DNA from: Setaria digitata | Taxonomy: Eukaryota; Nematoda; Chromadorea; Rhabditida; Setariidae | Assembly (NCBI GenBank): GCA_003640385.1 | Contig: RCAB01000340.1 | Span: forward strand, 1 to 64,000 | Direction of reading: 5' to 3' | DNA: 64,000 bases | Shown here: positions 24,951 to 38,350 of the stretch, piece by piece | Layout of the letters: the number at the start of each line of letters is the position of its first letter | How positions within the stretch are numbered: position 1 is the stretch's first letter | The notes under the pieces: model-generated | The model's input: the letters and a program-made list of their open reading frames with translations, nothing else | The model's database searches: none | Told to the model about the DNA's origin: nothing | Program-made: the position numbers and the translations under genes

Positions 24951-27900
24951 TGAAGTGATAAATTTGCCTATCAGTTCGACACTTTGAAAATTCGGAAGCA
25001 AAAAGCGGACAAAGTAAGCACATTTAGTGTAAGTTTTATTTCAATGTTTCATAAGTGCAAGGAAAAAGTTTCCTTCATTAAAATTATAAAGAAAATTAAA
25101 TAGATAATTAAGATTGAATCGTTGAAGTATACTTGTCCAAAAGCGATCTTTTCTATTCTGATTTGTCATCATTACTCTCCTACAAAAGACATTTCCGCTG
25201 AGACTGTAAGAGATGAAAGAAAAAAAAAAAATGATGTTTCTATTTGTTTCCAGTTTGTTTTCTTTTTACAAACTGACATGACAATGAATGATTCATGTTT
25301 AATGTTTCAGAATTGAAATTTTTGTGAAATTAGGAAAAAACAAAAATTTAATGAGAAAGATCAATATGCGCTAATGAAATTTTAATTATAACACAAAAAA
25401 GAGAGAAAAGAGTTATCAGTAGCCTTATTAATGAATTAATTCATTTCAACTTTCTACTATTTCGTAATTCATAAGTCATTTGTGCGCGGAATTTTTTATC
25501 TTTGGTATATGGTTTATTTTGTTAAAGAGTCACTTAAGATTTATGATAGAGTTGAACATCTAATTAGTTGGTGGATATCACTGACTTTGGCCTTGATCAT
25601 TTATTTCATTCTTGATCAATTGGAAAAACGCTACATAGTGAAGAGAGCTTTCTCTCTTGCCGATTAATGGAACTTAACATTTGATTTCTTACCCTATCAT
25701 TACAAAACAGAAGATAATGATAATAATTCGGTCGTCATCTTCAAACGGTTAATGACAGTGATCGGAGTTGATGATAACATAGCCTCTTGCATATGCAGAA
25801 CTAGTGATATGATAATAATTATAACAAAGGAAAACAAATTTAAGGATAAGATTGAGAGGAACATGAAAGGTGGTTAGGAAAAGAGTTGCCTTCAAATAAG
25901 TGGTTAAGGAGCACAAAACAAAACACAGTTTGAGAGAAACAAGTTTTCGTACGTCATTTCAAAATCGATCTTTGAAAAATGTTGATGAGACTGTGTCGCT
26001 TCACGATCAAGAACATTTATCCATTCTGCTCCTTTAAGTTTCTTTCTCTTGCTACAATCTATGCTTCTTTCCAATAAACTTTCATATTTGGAATCGCTTC
26101 CAACAAAATCTCACTCTTTACTGCTCTGAAATTTGAAACAGTTCACTTTCAACTCTGGCTGCCAAAGTTGCCAAAAGCAAAAATGAAATTTCTACACTTT
26201 TAGCAATCGATCTGGACTGATCACTCTGAAGAAGTGACAGTAATTAATTGAATAAAGAAGCAAATGCTCTGTCGAACTGAAATGATAGATTGAACAGGAA
26301 CGTTATCATCTGATGAGTAAATTATGTATATAATTTTAAATCTCAATTCATTTTTGAGGGCCAAATATTGCTTAAAAATATGCCAACCAGGATTCATATT
26401 TGGCAAAGGACCATTTGAAATAATGCATCAGCAAGAGAAATATTGCATTTTAGCTTCAGTGCAAAATGCTATCAGTGATATGATAAAAAGTTGCTATTTA
26501 AGCGTGCTGCGCTAAGTTTCATGCTAAAACGAGAAACGAGAAGCTGAATGCTCTTTAAAAGGAGTGGTTATGAACATTAGCAACGGCTTGAAAGTCGTTA
26601 TTTTTTGAATAACACCAATTAAAATGCTGAAATTTCTACTTCCACCAAAGGTACAATTACATATATGTAGCCTAAAAATATTGTAACCTGGATTACTATC
26701 CAAGACATGTTTGATTAAAGTCTTCTTGCCATTTCAAATCAATATTTAATCTTTCCTTCTGTTCATTTTATCAACTGATAATGCTTATCACTCCCATCAT
26801 TACTTATTTCTGATCAATTTTGTTTCCAGTATCGTTAAAATTTATTAGAGCATAACTTTAAAAACATATAGAAAGTTACCAGTACTGTCTTTGTGCTCCA
26901 CGTCAAAACGTATCAAATACTTCGAAATTAATGTAAAAAAAAAAAAACATAAAGAGAGTGATACCTGATGGTTAACCCCTCAGAAATCTTAGCACTGTAG
27001 CTTGAAGAATTTTGAATAAAGTCTGCTTTGTTAGAAAATGATCAGAAAACAAAATTCACCAATGAAAGAAAAATCACATATCACATGTCATATTTTCACA
27101 GAAATATTGTTTCGGAATACATTGCAAAAAAAAAAAAAATACTGAAAATTAAAGCACATTCTTGAGATAGAATTTTCATGTCATTTTAGATTCTAGAATA
27201 ATTTTATTAGGTCTAAAATTAGTTTTAAGTAAGTTTGGTAATATCGGAGACCAAAAACTTAACAACAGAGAACTTAGAGGAATAGCAGAAATTAATTACA
27301 ATAATTTGAAAGCGGTGCTAATTGCAGGTAAGATGGAATTTTTTGCCAAATTACAAACAGATGACCCAAAATTCAGAAATTTATGAAGCTACACGTCCTT
27401 TCATTGATCTTATGATAGTTTCACACTCATTTTGCTAATTAAGGAAGTAAAATGAAAAATTCAGCGATAACTGAAACCAATGATAAAGCGTTGAGGAAAT
27501 AAAAAGATAAAAATTATTGTTGGATATAAGAAAAAACCAAATTATCATCCCATTTCCAATAAATGGAACATTATCATAAAAAAAAACAAAGTAAATAAAG
27601 TTAGGAAAAAAAGAAAAAAAAAATACGCAGAATAATAATAAGGCTAACAAATTATCTGATGTACAATACCCGAATGATAATAATGAAAGCTGCTACATGA
27701 TAAAGTGAATACCATACGTACGTCACCATAGGTACACGCATTAGCGCTATAGTTAAACCTTCAAGACAGAAAAGAAATTATTAAGTGATCAGGCTCTGCT
27801 TTGAAATATATCTCTCAAGGAATTGAACTGTTAAAACTAAAACAATGATGTTTAAAAATAACATTTCATTAAGAGTCATTGAAGAGTAATCAGGAAAAGA

Positions 27901-28080
27901 AATTCATTCACGGATAAATTAACACTTACAGATCAGGTCGTCCGAAGAACAGTGTCTCAAATATGTGTTAGTGGAAAAATTTTATATTGCTAAAATGAAA
28001 CATACAATAATATTTGTGAAAAAAAAAGATAAAAGAAGATTTTTTGCAAATAAAATTAAAAATGATGAAATGCGGAATTA
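24951..28080. other. Intergenic region between the hexosaminidase and the Shisa-like gene
   Basis: About 3.1 kb without a supported exon; it should hold the hexosaminidase 3' UTR and the outron or promoter of the Shisa-like gene. A plus-strand frame at 25482-25667 contains a 52-codon ATG-initiated segment (MVYFVKESLKIYDRVEHL) with one hydrophobic stretch, without a splice or start context that would make it a gene. ACTGATAA-type GATA sites occur near 25412 and 26771. Confidence 0.5.
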
Positions 28081-31000
28081 TTACGCATAATCTATTTGCC
28101 TTTTAATATCAAAATTTCCAACAACGAATGTTCGCTGCACTTTAAGTTGAGAAATTTGCTTTGATAATTTGATCAATTCTTCGACGGTTGGATCGACGTA
28201 TTCGTACAACCATTCATCGATGGTGTGTTGCCGAAAAATTGGTTTCATTAAAGATTGAATCGTTTTGGCCTGAAGTGCGTACTGATTCTTTTACTCACAC
28301 TTTTTAATCAAATCCTTTCTATTGCTTAACCAAAAAGCTCTATCATTACTTTCAGCTTTCTCTCTTCTTTTTTTTAAGCGTCGAGTAAAATTTTATATTT
28401 TTAAAATTAATTTCCATCTTTAAAGCTTGAGCGACAAAAATAACATACCATATCTGTTATTTCATTAACATGCATTTCAATGGTACCTTCCAGTTGTACC
28501 AGGTACCATAACTGGGTGTAACCATGCTGAACATTGAACCGATTGAGCCAACCTTTCACCTGATGATTCTCAAAAACTTCATCTTTGATTATACTAATCT
28601 GATGGCGCAATGAATCAATCGCAGCGAATAATTCAACGCCTGCAATTTATCATCACAATCAATCTTTTTTTGAGAGATTAGAAGATGGCCTGAAAATAAG
28701 AAGCCCTCTCGTCGCCCTTCTATTCGGTTCAAACTGATTCTACATTATTACAAGATCATCGATTCCAGACTATTTCTGTTTAACAGTTAAGCCGCAACTA
28801 ATCAAACTAAATATATCAAGACCATATAAATCATATAGGAAGATAAAGTAAATTTAAATTACAAATTCTAAAAACATCATTATGACTGCTGAAGGGGTAA
28901 AATATGCTAACTCACTAACTTTGAAAAGCTGACGAACAGCTCAAATTTGATATAAATTTTTGGAAAAATCATGAAATTTCAAAGATGCAACCTGGAAAGT
29001 AGCAAGAATTAAATGAATCCACAAATTCCAAAGAGATCCTTGACGAGCAATTCAATGCAGCAGTAGTGGCATTAATTACAGAATCAGTGGAAGATTCATC
29101 ACCTAGTTTTGCTACCTGCGAAAAATTAAAATATGATATTTTGCCTTAGAAAATATTCGACAACCAAAAAACTGAAAAACTAAGACCAAAATATGAATAA
29201 CTGACGAAAACTGGCTCCATTTAATAAATTCGAGAAACTTTTGAATATGTTTCGAAGGTTCTGATTAGGGTACCATCTGATCTAGCTAACGTCCTATGCA
29301 GAAGATAGGGTCATAAAGTTATCAAAGAAATCTCCAAAAGACATAAACCACTGGTGTACATAAGGGGCAATGACGCTTTAATTTACTTTGAAGTTTGGAG
29401 AACAAATCCTATCACACTTCCACAGTATTATTAATTGCTTAAATCACATTTAAGATAGTTTAAAAATTTTTTTTTAACAAATTTGAACTGCAATTACCAA
29501 AAGATTCAAAATTGCTGATGGGAGACCAACTGGAAGAAGTTCACATAATACGGCAAAATGATCGTATCGTTGCCAACCAGTTATAATCAAACCACGGAAT
29601 GTATGAAACAGTACACCATATTGCTGAAAATATATACCTATCGACGGCTTTCTAAAAAGTAATCGAAGCGTCACATTTGTGACTGTCGAGAAGATCGATC
29701 TGTTTCCTTTCACAGATGAATGGATGATTTTATAACGTTGAAAAATTAGGGCAAAACTTTATGCTTGTTTGGTTCAGAGGAGATTGGGAATTCTAAATTC
29801 TGGATTTTCGTATTAGTAAGTAGAAGGAGTAGGCACAAATGTCAAGCTGCAACGAAGAAATTATTAGCGAAATATTTGTAATATAGCAATAATCAAATCT
29901 TATTATAGGAGGATAATGTTTTATTTTGGATGATATCAAAATTGAAATTTGAATTAAAGGTTAAAAAATAGACTCCCGAAGAGCTACTGGTAGAGAAAAT
30001 TCGGCAAGCTTTAATGTCTTATTATTTCGTCTCTGCAGTGAAAATAGAGAAAAGTGATCGCGGGATGAATCTGCAATCTGCTACGGTAAGGAAAGCTTTT
30101 TCAGAATCTCGTTCAGGAATCAGGAAGAAACGATTCTGTCAGTTGCGAATCTGTTAAAAGATTAGTCCTTCACTTTAACAGCTTACTTTGATAAGATTCA
30201 TTTTACAAACTAATGTGCCACGTTCTAATTATCACAATAATGCTGCTAAGTAAGGCAATTGCAAAAATTTAAGCTTTGCTTGCTACAAAGTTCGTTGCGA
30301 ATTTCTTCAACACTCAAAAGTTTGTTTAATTCATGCACCTATTTTTGATTTTTCAGATTTTTCGTTTACAGTTGTCTAACGGTTAACAGCAAGTCAAGTC
30401 TTTTTCTCGTAGCAACCCAAAGCAACCAGTAAAAAAGTTTCGAGAACGAATATATCACAAGCAACTCATTTCTCGATTTTTTAGCTTCAAATCATTTGCA
30501 AAATATGGAAAATAATAATTCGATCACAAGGATAATAACAAGCATTACTTATCTTTTACACCAAATAGTGAATAAAATTTCATATGTATATTATTGAATT
30601 CTAAGTGCGAAAGAAGGTAAGCTAAAAAAAAGAAAGAAGGTAAGCTTACTTTGCGATGATTGATCCACGCTTTATTATTTCGGAAATAATGTTTTAAATC
30701 CAGAAATTCTGACGACGGTTGATTAGCTCCTTTATAAGCGGATGAACCCCAAATTACCGGAAACTTTGTAGCCAATGAATGCCATGTGAATTCTTACGAG
30801 AAAAATTAGATGAAAAATATAGCAAAAAAAATTGCTGGTGAAAGTAATATAATTTAGTGAGACTCCATATAATTTCGTTTTGTTCTTAACAGATTTGGAA
30901 TAGTATCAACCAAATCATTTAAATGTATTCAAAAAAATTAAGTTAAATCAAAATAATTATTCTTTTTAAATCAACATGTTCAATTTCAAAATTTTTGGCA

Positions 31001-33735
31001 AAAATTTTGAGATGCAAATAAATTTAAAATGATACCATTTTGTTGCTGTAGCGTTTCAGAATAATCCCAAACTACTACTTCTAAGAGTTGATCTAGGCGA
31101 TAAGGCTTTATCTGCCTAGATTCAAATGATTTAATCATATCATACCACGCTAGAATCCTGAAACTTCTAATTCAGCAAATCTTTTAAAGAGCAGATTGTA
31201 CTGTGAATAAATAAAAGACAATTTTATAGTCACTAATTCGAAATATAGAAAAATTGACATCACCTAGCATTCGGAATTAGCTCTTTAAGATAATTAGCAA
31301 TTTTCGCTAAATGTATTGCTGCTAGATCGTTCTTGTTTTTATTTTTGTTTGCCTTTAACCACTGACGATCTTTTAAGCATTCACCGTACTGAAAAAAGAC
31401 AGTGCTTTACCCAATGAAATGTTACAGGGAATGTAAATAAATAGCGATAAATCGACTGATTGATAAAATTCATAAAATCCATCTTGGAAGTTCTAGTAGT
31501 TGGAAATGAAAAATCGGAAGAGCGGGGTAAGAAGAAGAGAAAATCAACCTGGAAAGCCTCGTCAGCACCAATGTGAAAATATGTTATGCCGAATGGTAAG
31601 TGAACTTGGACAACCTGTCGTATAACCTCCAAAACTATTGAAACGGCATCATCATCAGCCAAGCAGATGACCTGCAAGCTCTTGCATAGATAGCAATCTT
31701 TTCATAGTTCCATTAAATTCGGACTTTGAGGGCTCCAAAATAAAAGCCAAAGTAGATGGAATAATTGAAAATTGTAATTGTCCTCAGGAAATTAGTATTC
31801 TAAATCACATTCACTTGATTTGTACAGATTCTACCTGTGGAAACATGTCGTTTTGCCGGTATTGCCTGAATTTCTCTACTTTAAGAATCCATTCTAAATG
31901 TCCGAATGTTGGTACGAGTGGTATGACATCGAGATTCAATGATTTGGCCGTTTCCAGAAGATCGCGGACTTCTTCTATTGTATATGCATCACTATTACGA
32001 TTTTCCGCCAGGATGCCACTAAATGGGAATGTATCTTCCCATTCCAGTAAAATCCCTAAAATATAACCATAAGTTCACTTCAAATTAAAAAAAAAATCCA
32101 TTTTCGTAATTTGATGGAAGGAACTGTTCGAGTCATATCACAAATAGGATTCAGAAAGAAAGAAATAGCTGTTGATGACATTTAAAAATTGAAAAAAAAT
32201 TTAAAAAATATTTTTAAAACAACCTATCTTGGTATCATATTGCTGACTCAAAAAAAACAAATGTTCTGTGAAATAAATAAGATGAAACCTGTAGCACCGT
32301 TCATTTTAATAAGCTTTAAGACTTCTTTCAAATAGGATATTTTCGGTGCGGCACCTTTTAAATCGAAATGTATGATTCTGTTTGCATAAAATAATTCCTG
32401 AAATTTTGAAAAATTTGTTGTAATTACAAAGCTGAGGGAGTGAGCAATTATCTTTGATGAAGAAACATTTGCACTGAGGTGTAGATTTGAATTCTTACTG
32501 TCATGAAGCTAAAAAAACCAGCATTAAGAACCTAACCAGATAAATTATAAACTAACTGATAGCAGAAATTCCTTAGCATTCTGCAGTTAGCTTTACTGCT
32601 ACATTTACAGCTCTGTCTTATGATTGAACATTCAAAAAGTTAAGGACTGGAGGAATTTTTGAGAAATTTTTGAAATTCGTCAAAGGAATGGATGCATCTT
32701 TACTACACGTAAGCTTTTTAGTTTGCTAGTCCAAAAGACTGTTTGGTCTAAATACAAGGCTGACAAAACGGCAAGAACAATGTGAAGGACATAGTCCGAA
32801 GTATCAAACGCATACGATGCAAAATACGTTGTCCACAAATTATGTTGCACTTATTGTTTAAAAAAACTAAGCATAAATTTTAAAATTTGAATATGGGATT
32901 GCGTGGGAATTATCAAATATTCAAATTTTCGAAGATTATAGTTTTCCTAAAAGGACAGATTTACGTTGCGCGATGCTTTGTTGGCTCGTTTTCGAGTCTG
33001 AGTTTCACGTGATTGCAATAATTCTGATGGCCTAATTGGTTGCAGTGATTTCCAATTAACCATTTCATTATCATCTTTTGTAGGTTGCCGCTGCTGAAAT
33101 ATTTCTAAAATGTCTATTCCTTTTGTTATGCAAATTTCAAATGATTATAGCTAATAGCGCAACCATTTAGCATTCTCAAAACTGGGCTTTTTATTTGTGA
33201 CATAGGCTTTTTTTTCTATGCTGAATATGGCATAGAACTTACGCTAAATTTAATACAAAAGCCAAGTTAATGCTGGTGTGAAGATTTTTAAAATATATGA
33301 AAGATAAATTTACTAAAATAATTTCAAATCAACTCCCACTTTCTTTGATGACTTATGTATGCTTCTGGGTCATCGCTATCTCTTTGGATAGGTCGTTAAT
33401 TCATTTGTTCATTTTTACTGATCAATTACTTCAGTGATTTGTCATCGATTTAGTTTAATTAAGTTCACTTGTAGCTCTAACTGAATGATCTAATAGAGCA
33501 TAAATATTTTCTGTGAAATTTAGTTATTTAATTTAAACAATATATGAGATAGAAGATTTCTAAATATTTTCTTGGAAAGAACAGTGATGATAACCTCTGC
33601 TTTCTGCTTATAAACAGGTAAACCAAGAGTAATTTTACGAACAATACAACAAAGTGTGATAATTAGGAATGTTCGAACAGTGAGCAGCTTCCAAATTCGG
33701 CACTTAAGCCATCGAGATCGTGAAATCAAAGTCAT
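28081..33735 (-). CDS. GH20 beta-N-acetylhexosaminidase, hexosaminidase D type, membrane-anchored
   Basis: Removes terminal beta-linked GlcNAc/GalNAc. Complete and phase-consistent, 580 residues: 33735-33595, 33093-32965, 32397-32289, 32055-31835, 31671-31549, 31388-31264, 31157-31036, 30792-30650, 29623-29498, 29115-28992, 28639-28449, 28269-28081 (12 segments, TAA stop). Residues 17-32 ([16 protein letters not shown]) form a signal anchor, so it is probably a type II membrane protein of the Golgi or secretory path. A basic stem (TRKRANK, about 80-86) follows. The GH20 barrel starts near [12 protein letters not shown] and continues with [27 protein letters not shown] (catalytic pair D237-E238), [14 protein letters not shown] and [17 protein letters not shown]; the C-terminal helical part (VKGWLNRF) is intact. 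All match human HEXD order. C. elegans HEX-2 to HEX-5 are related and act on N-glycans. The 30792 acceptor is GTAAG, not CAG, but phase and homology support it. Confidence 0.95.
30609..30646. repeat. 15-bp direct duplication next to a hexosaminidase splice donor
   Basis: GAAAGAAGGTAAGCT occurs at 30609-30623 and again at 30632-30646, 23 bases apart. The second copy lies just inside the intron after the exon ending at 30650. It looks like a local slippage duplication. Confidence 0.8.
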
Positions 33736-33745
33736 TGTCTAAAAA
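33736..33745 (-). promoter_or_regulatory. Probable spliced-leader acceptor of the hexosaminidase gene
   Basis: The minus strand reads AATTTTTAG, then ACA and the ATG at 33735. The acceptor lies three bases before the start codon, which fits trans-splicing and fixes this start. Confidence 0.6.
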
Positions 33746-34065
33746 TTAATTCTACAAACAATTTGTAAATTAAAAAGATTAATAATCAACGTACTCGAAT
33801 GGATTCAACTCAAAAAAAAAAAAATTGAAATCGAATATTTTTTTTCAGTAATTGCATTTTCAGAAATTAATCAATCAATAGTTAAACAGATATATGAATT
33901 AGAAAGAAATTTTGAAAGCTCGGAATAAGTAACAAGAATTCCATCACCTCATAGCTTAGGGGGAACGAAGGTGACATTTGCAAATTCTTTATTGCTATGC
34001 AAATTTTCGTCTGTGACTCATCAAATTAATCACAAATACTAAATTTTTTCATGAAAAGAATTAAA

Positions 34066-34072
<7 letters not shown>

Positions 34073-34103
<31 letters not shown>
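34073..34103. repeat. Poly-A homopolymer, 31 bases
   Basis: An unbroken run of 31 A, the longest homopolymer in the window. There is no reading frame or target-site pattern next to it that would mark a retrogene tail. Its exact length may be affected by sequencing or assembly. Confidence 0.9.
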
Positions 34104-34105
<2 letters not shown>

Positions 34106-34704
34106 AATGGATAACAAGAAATAGAAAGGAAAAGAGTATTAAACATTTTATACCCTAACTGAATAACAGTAACCTCGAAAATCTAATTTAAAGTTTTTAT
34201 AGTATTTTTTTTTTTTTACAAAACTAATCAAAATCAATTAATAAAAACAAATGGAAAAAAAATAATTTCAATAAGGTAACGCAATAGCAAACTGTTTATT
34301 CACTGAATAGATACGGGAAACTCACAAAATTATTATACATTATTTGTTATGTGCATTCATTCCTTCATGAACAGTAATAGAATTATTTATTGCTCATTAA
34401 TTAAATGGTCCATTTAATTTTATAAATATTAATGGGCATGGGAGAAAATTATATTAGATGAAAAAAGATACTGTGTTAGTTGAAAAAAAAAAAATGGTCG
34501 GTGTTTAAATTACCATATCATATCAGTAATAGTAATGATTTAAAAAAATATACCTGAAAGATGTAATTAACTGTAATTCAACAATAAATCAAAAACATTT
34601 TTGGCTTCTTTGAAGTCTTAACAACTGGATCAGACTAACTGAAAATATCCTTAATATGGCAACCAGTCGATTTTATCATTGAAAATTTCTCTCAAAAAAG
34701 TTTC

Positions 34705-34933
34705 CTGATAAGTTTTGATTTGGCAATGGTTGCTATCAAAAATAATGAAAAATTGGAGGATATTCAGAAATTTCTTTTTTGGCCATTTCAGAAAACTTCA
34801 GAATCCTATTCGCACTGAATAAAAAGGATTCTCGTACGTGCGTGGATTTCACCACTCTACTGAATTTTCTATTGCACTTCTTCTGCATCACATTATCACT
34901 GGAAACAACCATTGCCAAATCAAAACTTATCAG
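34705..34933. mobile_element. Possible MITE: 28-bp perfect terminal inverted repeats around a 173-bp core
   Basis: The arm at 34705-34732 (starts CTGATAAGTTTTGATTTGGC) is the exact reverse complement of 34906-34933. The 229-bp unit has no transposase. Two opposite-strand reading frames of 109 and 117 codons overlap it but have no recognisable domain. No clear target-site duplication flanks the arms, so a long hairpin or local inversion duplication is also possible. Confidence 0.4.
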
Positions 34934-37900
34934 CATTAAAACTACTTTACTAATCAAATATATCATCTGTTTCATAGTAATCTTTAAATGCTTTGAGATA
35001 TCGGATACCACAACATTGAAAGAGAAGGATAATTTCCAGAAGTACAAGCAAAGTATTTTCCTCAAATCTTCACTTAATATTCTAACTTTGCGAGTGAATG
35101 TGTTAATGATAAGAATAACATTTTTATCATAACAAATACAACGATATCAGTTATCACTTCATTTATAATATCAATTACCAATAAATTTGCTACTCCTCTA
35201 AAGTTCCGATAATTCAAAATTCAATTTTTATATTGAAATTTCTGACTTTGAGTTTTTTGTAAATAATCCACCCTTCAAAAAATATTCATTAACAGAGAAT
35301 TGGTGAACAAGAAAAAAAAAAAGAAATTTAGAGCTAGTGGTTTAAAAGGAAAAAATGAATAGAATTGTGCAAAAAGCTAATCATCTTATCGGCCAAATTG
35401 TATCACCTACCTAGTTTTGCCAGCCATCATTCTTGATCGGTCCAAAAAATTGTCCAACTGTTATAATCTTTTGTAACAATCCAACAACAGTGATCCAATT
35501 CACCACATGATCATCATTTGCTACTGTTCCTTTCTTACTTATTCTTAAAATTTTCCTATTATGTTGACATTTCACTTGTTTGTTTCTTTAATTTGTTGTT
35601 TAATTTTTTTGTTGTGAAAAAATGTAAAAAAGCACTGGACGATAATTAATGGCAGAAGAACGAAGGTTTAAACAGTGCCTGCTTCTTTTCCTTCGCTCAG
35701 GTATTAAAATCATTAATTATAAATGCTTTTGCTACTGATTATAAATAGTTTATTCATTCAAAAAAAGATCAATTGTTTATTTATTTTATTTTTTTGCACA
35801 TTAAATTTCATATATAGCAATAGAATTGGCAATGAAAGTGTACTTTTTGAAGCACAAAAAAAGTTTTTCCCTGGCGAATGAAAGGATTTTTCTCTGCGAA
35901 ACAGGTAGTAAATATATGAAACAAATAGGTCAATGGATGACGAAGAAGTGTAAAATAATTTTTCAACGGGTTAAAGGTTCATTTCAACCTATTCAAATTG
36001 TTGTATTCTTCGCTTAGATTTTGAAAAAAGAAAACTTATTATTACATAGTGGTTTTCGAATAAAAAATTTTCGGTAATTTGAAAAACTTTCAGATGCAAT
36101 CGAAAACAATAAATACGTAATTACATGTTGAATTTTGAGAAAAACGAAAGAATCTATATGTCACTGACCCATTTAAATTCCCCATTAAAAATTATAAATT
36201 ATAAAATTTATGAAATTATGAGTCACTAACAATCCAACCAACGAATTGTGAGCAAATATTTAAAATAAAAAGATCCACTAAGAGCAGAGAACAATTACAG
36301 TAGTTTAAAGCAATTAAATTGTTCAATTTTTCGCCCTATAAATTCAATTTTCACAAACTTTCATATTAATGTAAGTGTTTGTCGATTACTTAAAGCGTCA
36401 ATAAATTGCAAGATAAGATGACCACTCACTAATCTTAATTAGTTATTATTATCAGTACACACACCACACAAGACGCATCCATCCTTTGCGGAATACCCAA
36501 ATTTCACAAGTTCAGTGAAATCTCTCTGCACACTTAATCTCAAGAAAGACTTCAAATCTCGTTTAGTTATACTTTAATTTAAGTAATATACTATTCAAGA
36601 AACAAATATTTACATTGAAAATACCATTAAAAAAATTGATCAGCAGATTGAATGAAGGAAATTAGAATAAATTGTATAATCAAATAATCATGCGATAGCA
36701 TTCCTTAGAACAGGCTTTGTTAACATTTTATGATATAAATTATCTATTCTCGCGCTCGGCAGTTTGTTTGCATTCTTTTCTATCATACATCAGATTAAAA
36801 CTTGATAAGCATTTCACTAAGAAATTCCGGATAAACAAGTTTGCTCTTTCTGAAATAACACCCGGATCGTTTTCAGGATTTTAAAATTTTTAGAAACAAC
36901 AAGTAATTAAACTGATATAACAGGAAAAAGAAAGAGAGGCAGACAGCTCACTACAATTAAGTTTTACTTAAAAAGAAAACTTTGTAAAGTGAGAAGAATT
37001 TGAAAAGAGAAAGTAAACTGATTTCAAAGAACGATCGATTATAAATTTGTTCCAAAATAAGTCTAAAAATAGAAAATATCTTTCGAGAATTAAAAATTTC
37101 TTTCCACATCAGAATGAATGGCTACAATTATCAACCTGTTCAACATTTAATTTCTCGCAGGAAACTTCTGATGTCAGATTCAGTGGCAGAATATAACCAT
37201 ATGGAGGTAAATTTCAGAGTGAAATTGGAATTAGGAAATAAGTTCAGCTCATCTTTTTCTGGTTCAGATGAAATGATCAATTAAGTGGAGAAATTGAAAC
37301 AATTAGGCTCATCACCTAATAAATCTCTAGATGTGCTTATAAACTAGTATTATTGCTTCTTTCTTGTCTCGAAGTTAACAAATAAGTGCAAAATAGCAAA
37401 GGTGTAGTTCATCATTTTTCGTTAGACTCACTTCGTTTGTTTCCTTTTTTCCGATTTTTTTACCATTCCTATGCAGCAAATATAAAAGGTCAGGATTTCT
37501 ACGTCTTCAAAGCCTGTAATACAATGAGCTTTAGGTATCTGTAGGTATCTTAGCTAATCCTTTTACTGGGGTACTCATTTAGGTGTATAAGTAGTTAATA
37601 CCAAATTATCATTGACTGTTTAAGAATTTTTCTCTCGTACGTTCTGTAGGACATTACGTCTCCTTGCAATTATTTATATAAGACATTTCTCATTCAAACA
37701 CTTTTTTATAATAAAAAAAAAAAATTTAGAAAAACATCGATTTTCAAAACCTACATTTGAAAATGTTATCTTGCACAAATCTCCTCTTCACGAATATGCA
37801 AACAATTAGAGTGTGGAATGGAATAGCAAAAATGAATAGCAATTCGAGTCTGTTCATTTTCAAAAACATTTTAGACATCAATTAGAGAAGATTTATTTTT

Positions 37901-38211
37901 TTCTTTTGAATTAAGAAATCATCTCCAATCAATAAAGACAAATCAACTGACGTTAATTTTATTTGTATTAAAAGTCAATATCAATGGAAGTTATCCTTTA
38001 ACTCATCTTCATTTCCTAAAGATTTCCGCTGATCCATCTTTACTTAGAAAGAAAAAAATTTTAATCAAAAATCAAAATATATAAGGTATAAAGCAAAAAT
38101 TATTTGGGAAACTTTTCATAGCCAAATTGCTCCCATGGATTCACCTTTATAAGTTTAACCCATATTATGTGCAAAAAGCTGTATTAGAATCTCGAAATGA
38201 ACGGAAAAAGG

Positions 38212-38350
38212 GTGAATGACCGGACTGATGGGAAGACGGACAGATGAATAGGCGGATGCAAACGGATGGATGGACGGATTGGACGGATACATACGGATGG
38301 ATAGACGGATTGGACGGATACATACGTATGGCGGATAGATGACTGGATGG
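38212..38350. repeat. GACGGAT-type minisatellite
   Basis: Degenerate GGAT/GACGGAT units with a longer 31-bp period: GACGGATTGGACGGATACAT begins at 38273 and again at 38304. A 78-codon minus-strand frame over it (HP/YP/IP-rich) is a repeat artefact. Confidence 0.85.

Noticed and set aside
25482..25667. Short plus-strand frame with one hydrophobic segment
   Set aside because: Could encode a 52-residue membrane peptide, but start context and conservation cannot be judged and no relative is recognised.
31815..32066. 83-codon plus-strand frame
   Set aside because: Antisense shadow of a hexosaminidase exon whose minus frame carries GH20 motifs.
22906..33735. Hexosaminidase and Shisa-like gene as one operon
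   Set aside because: They are codirectional and both appear trans-spliced, but 3.1 kb separates them, much more than usual nematode operon spacing, and nothing else supports it.
34736..35132. Overlapping opposite reading frames of 109 and 117 codons; the minus one has a signal-peptide-like stretch MIYLISKVVLML
   Set aside because: They overlap each other and the inverted repeat, show no domain or splice context, and similar-sized frames occur by chance in this window.
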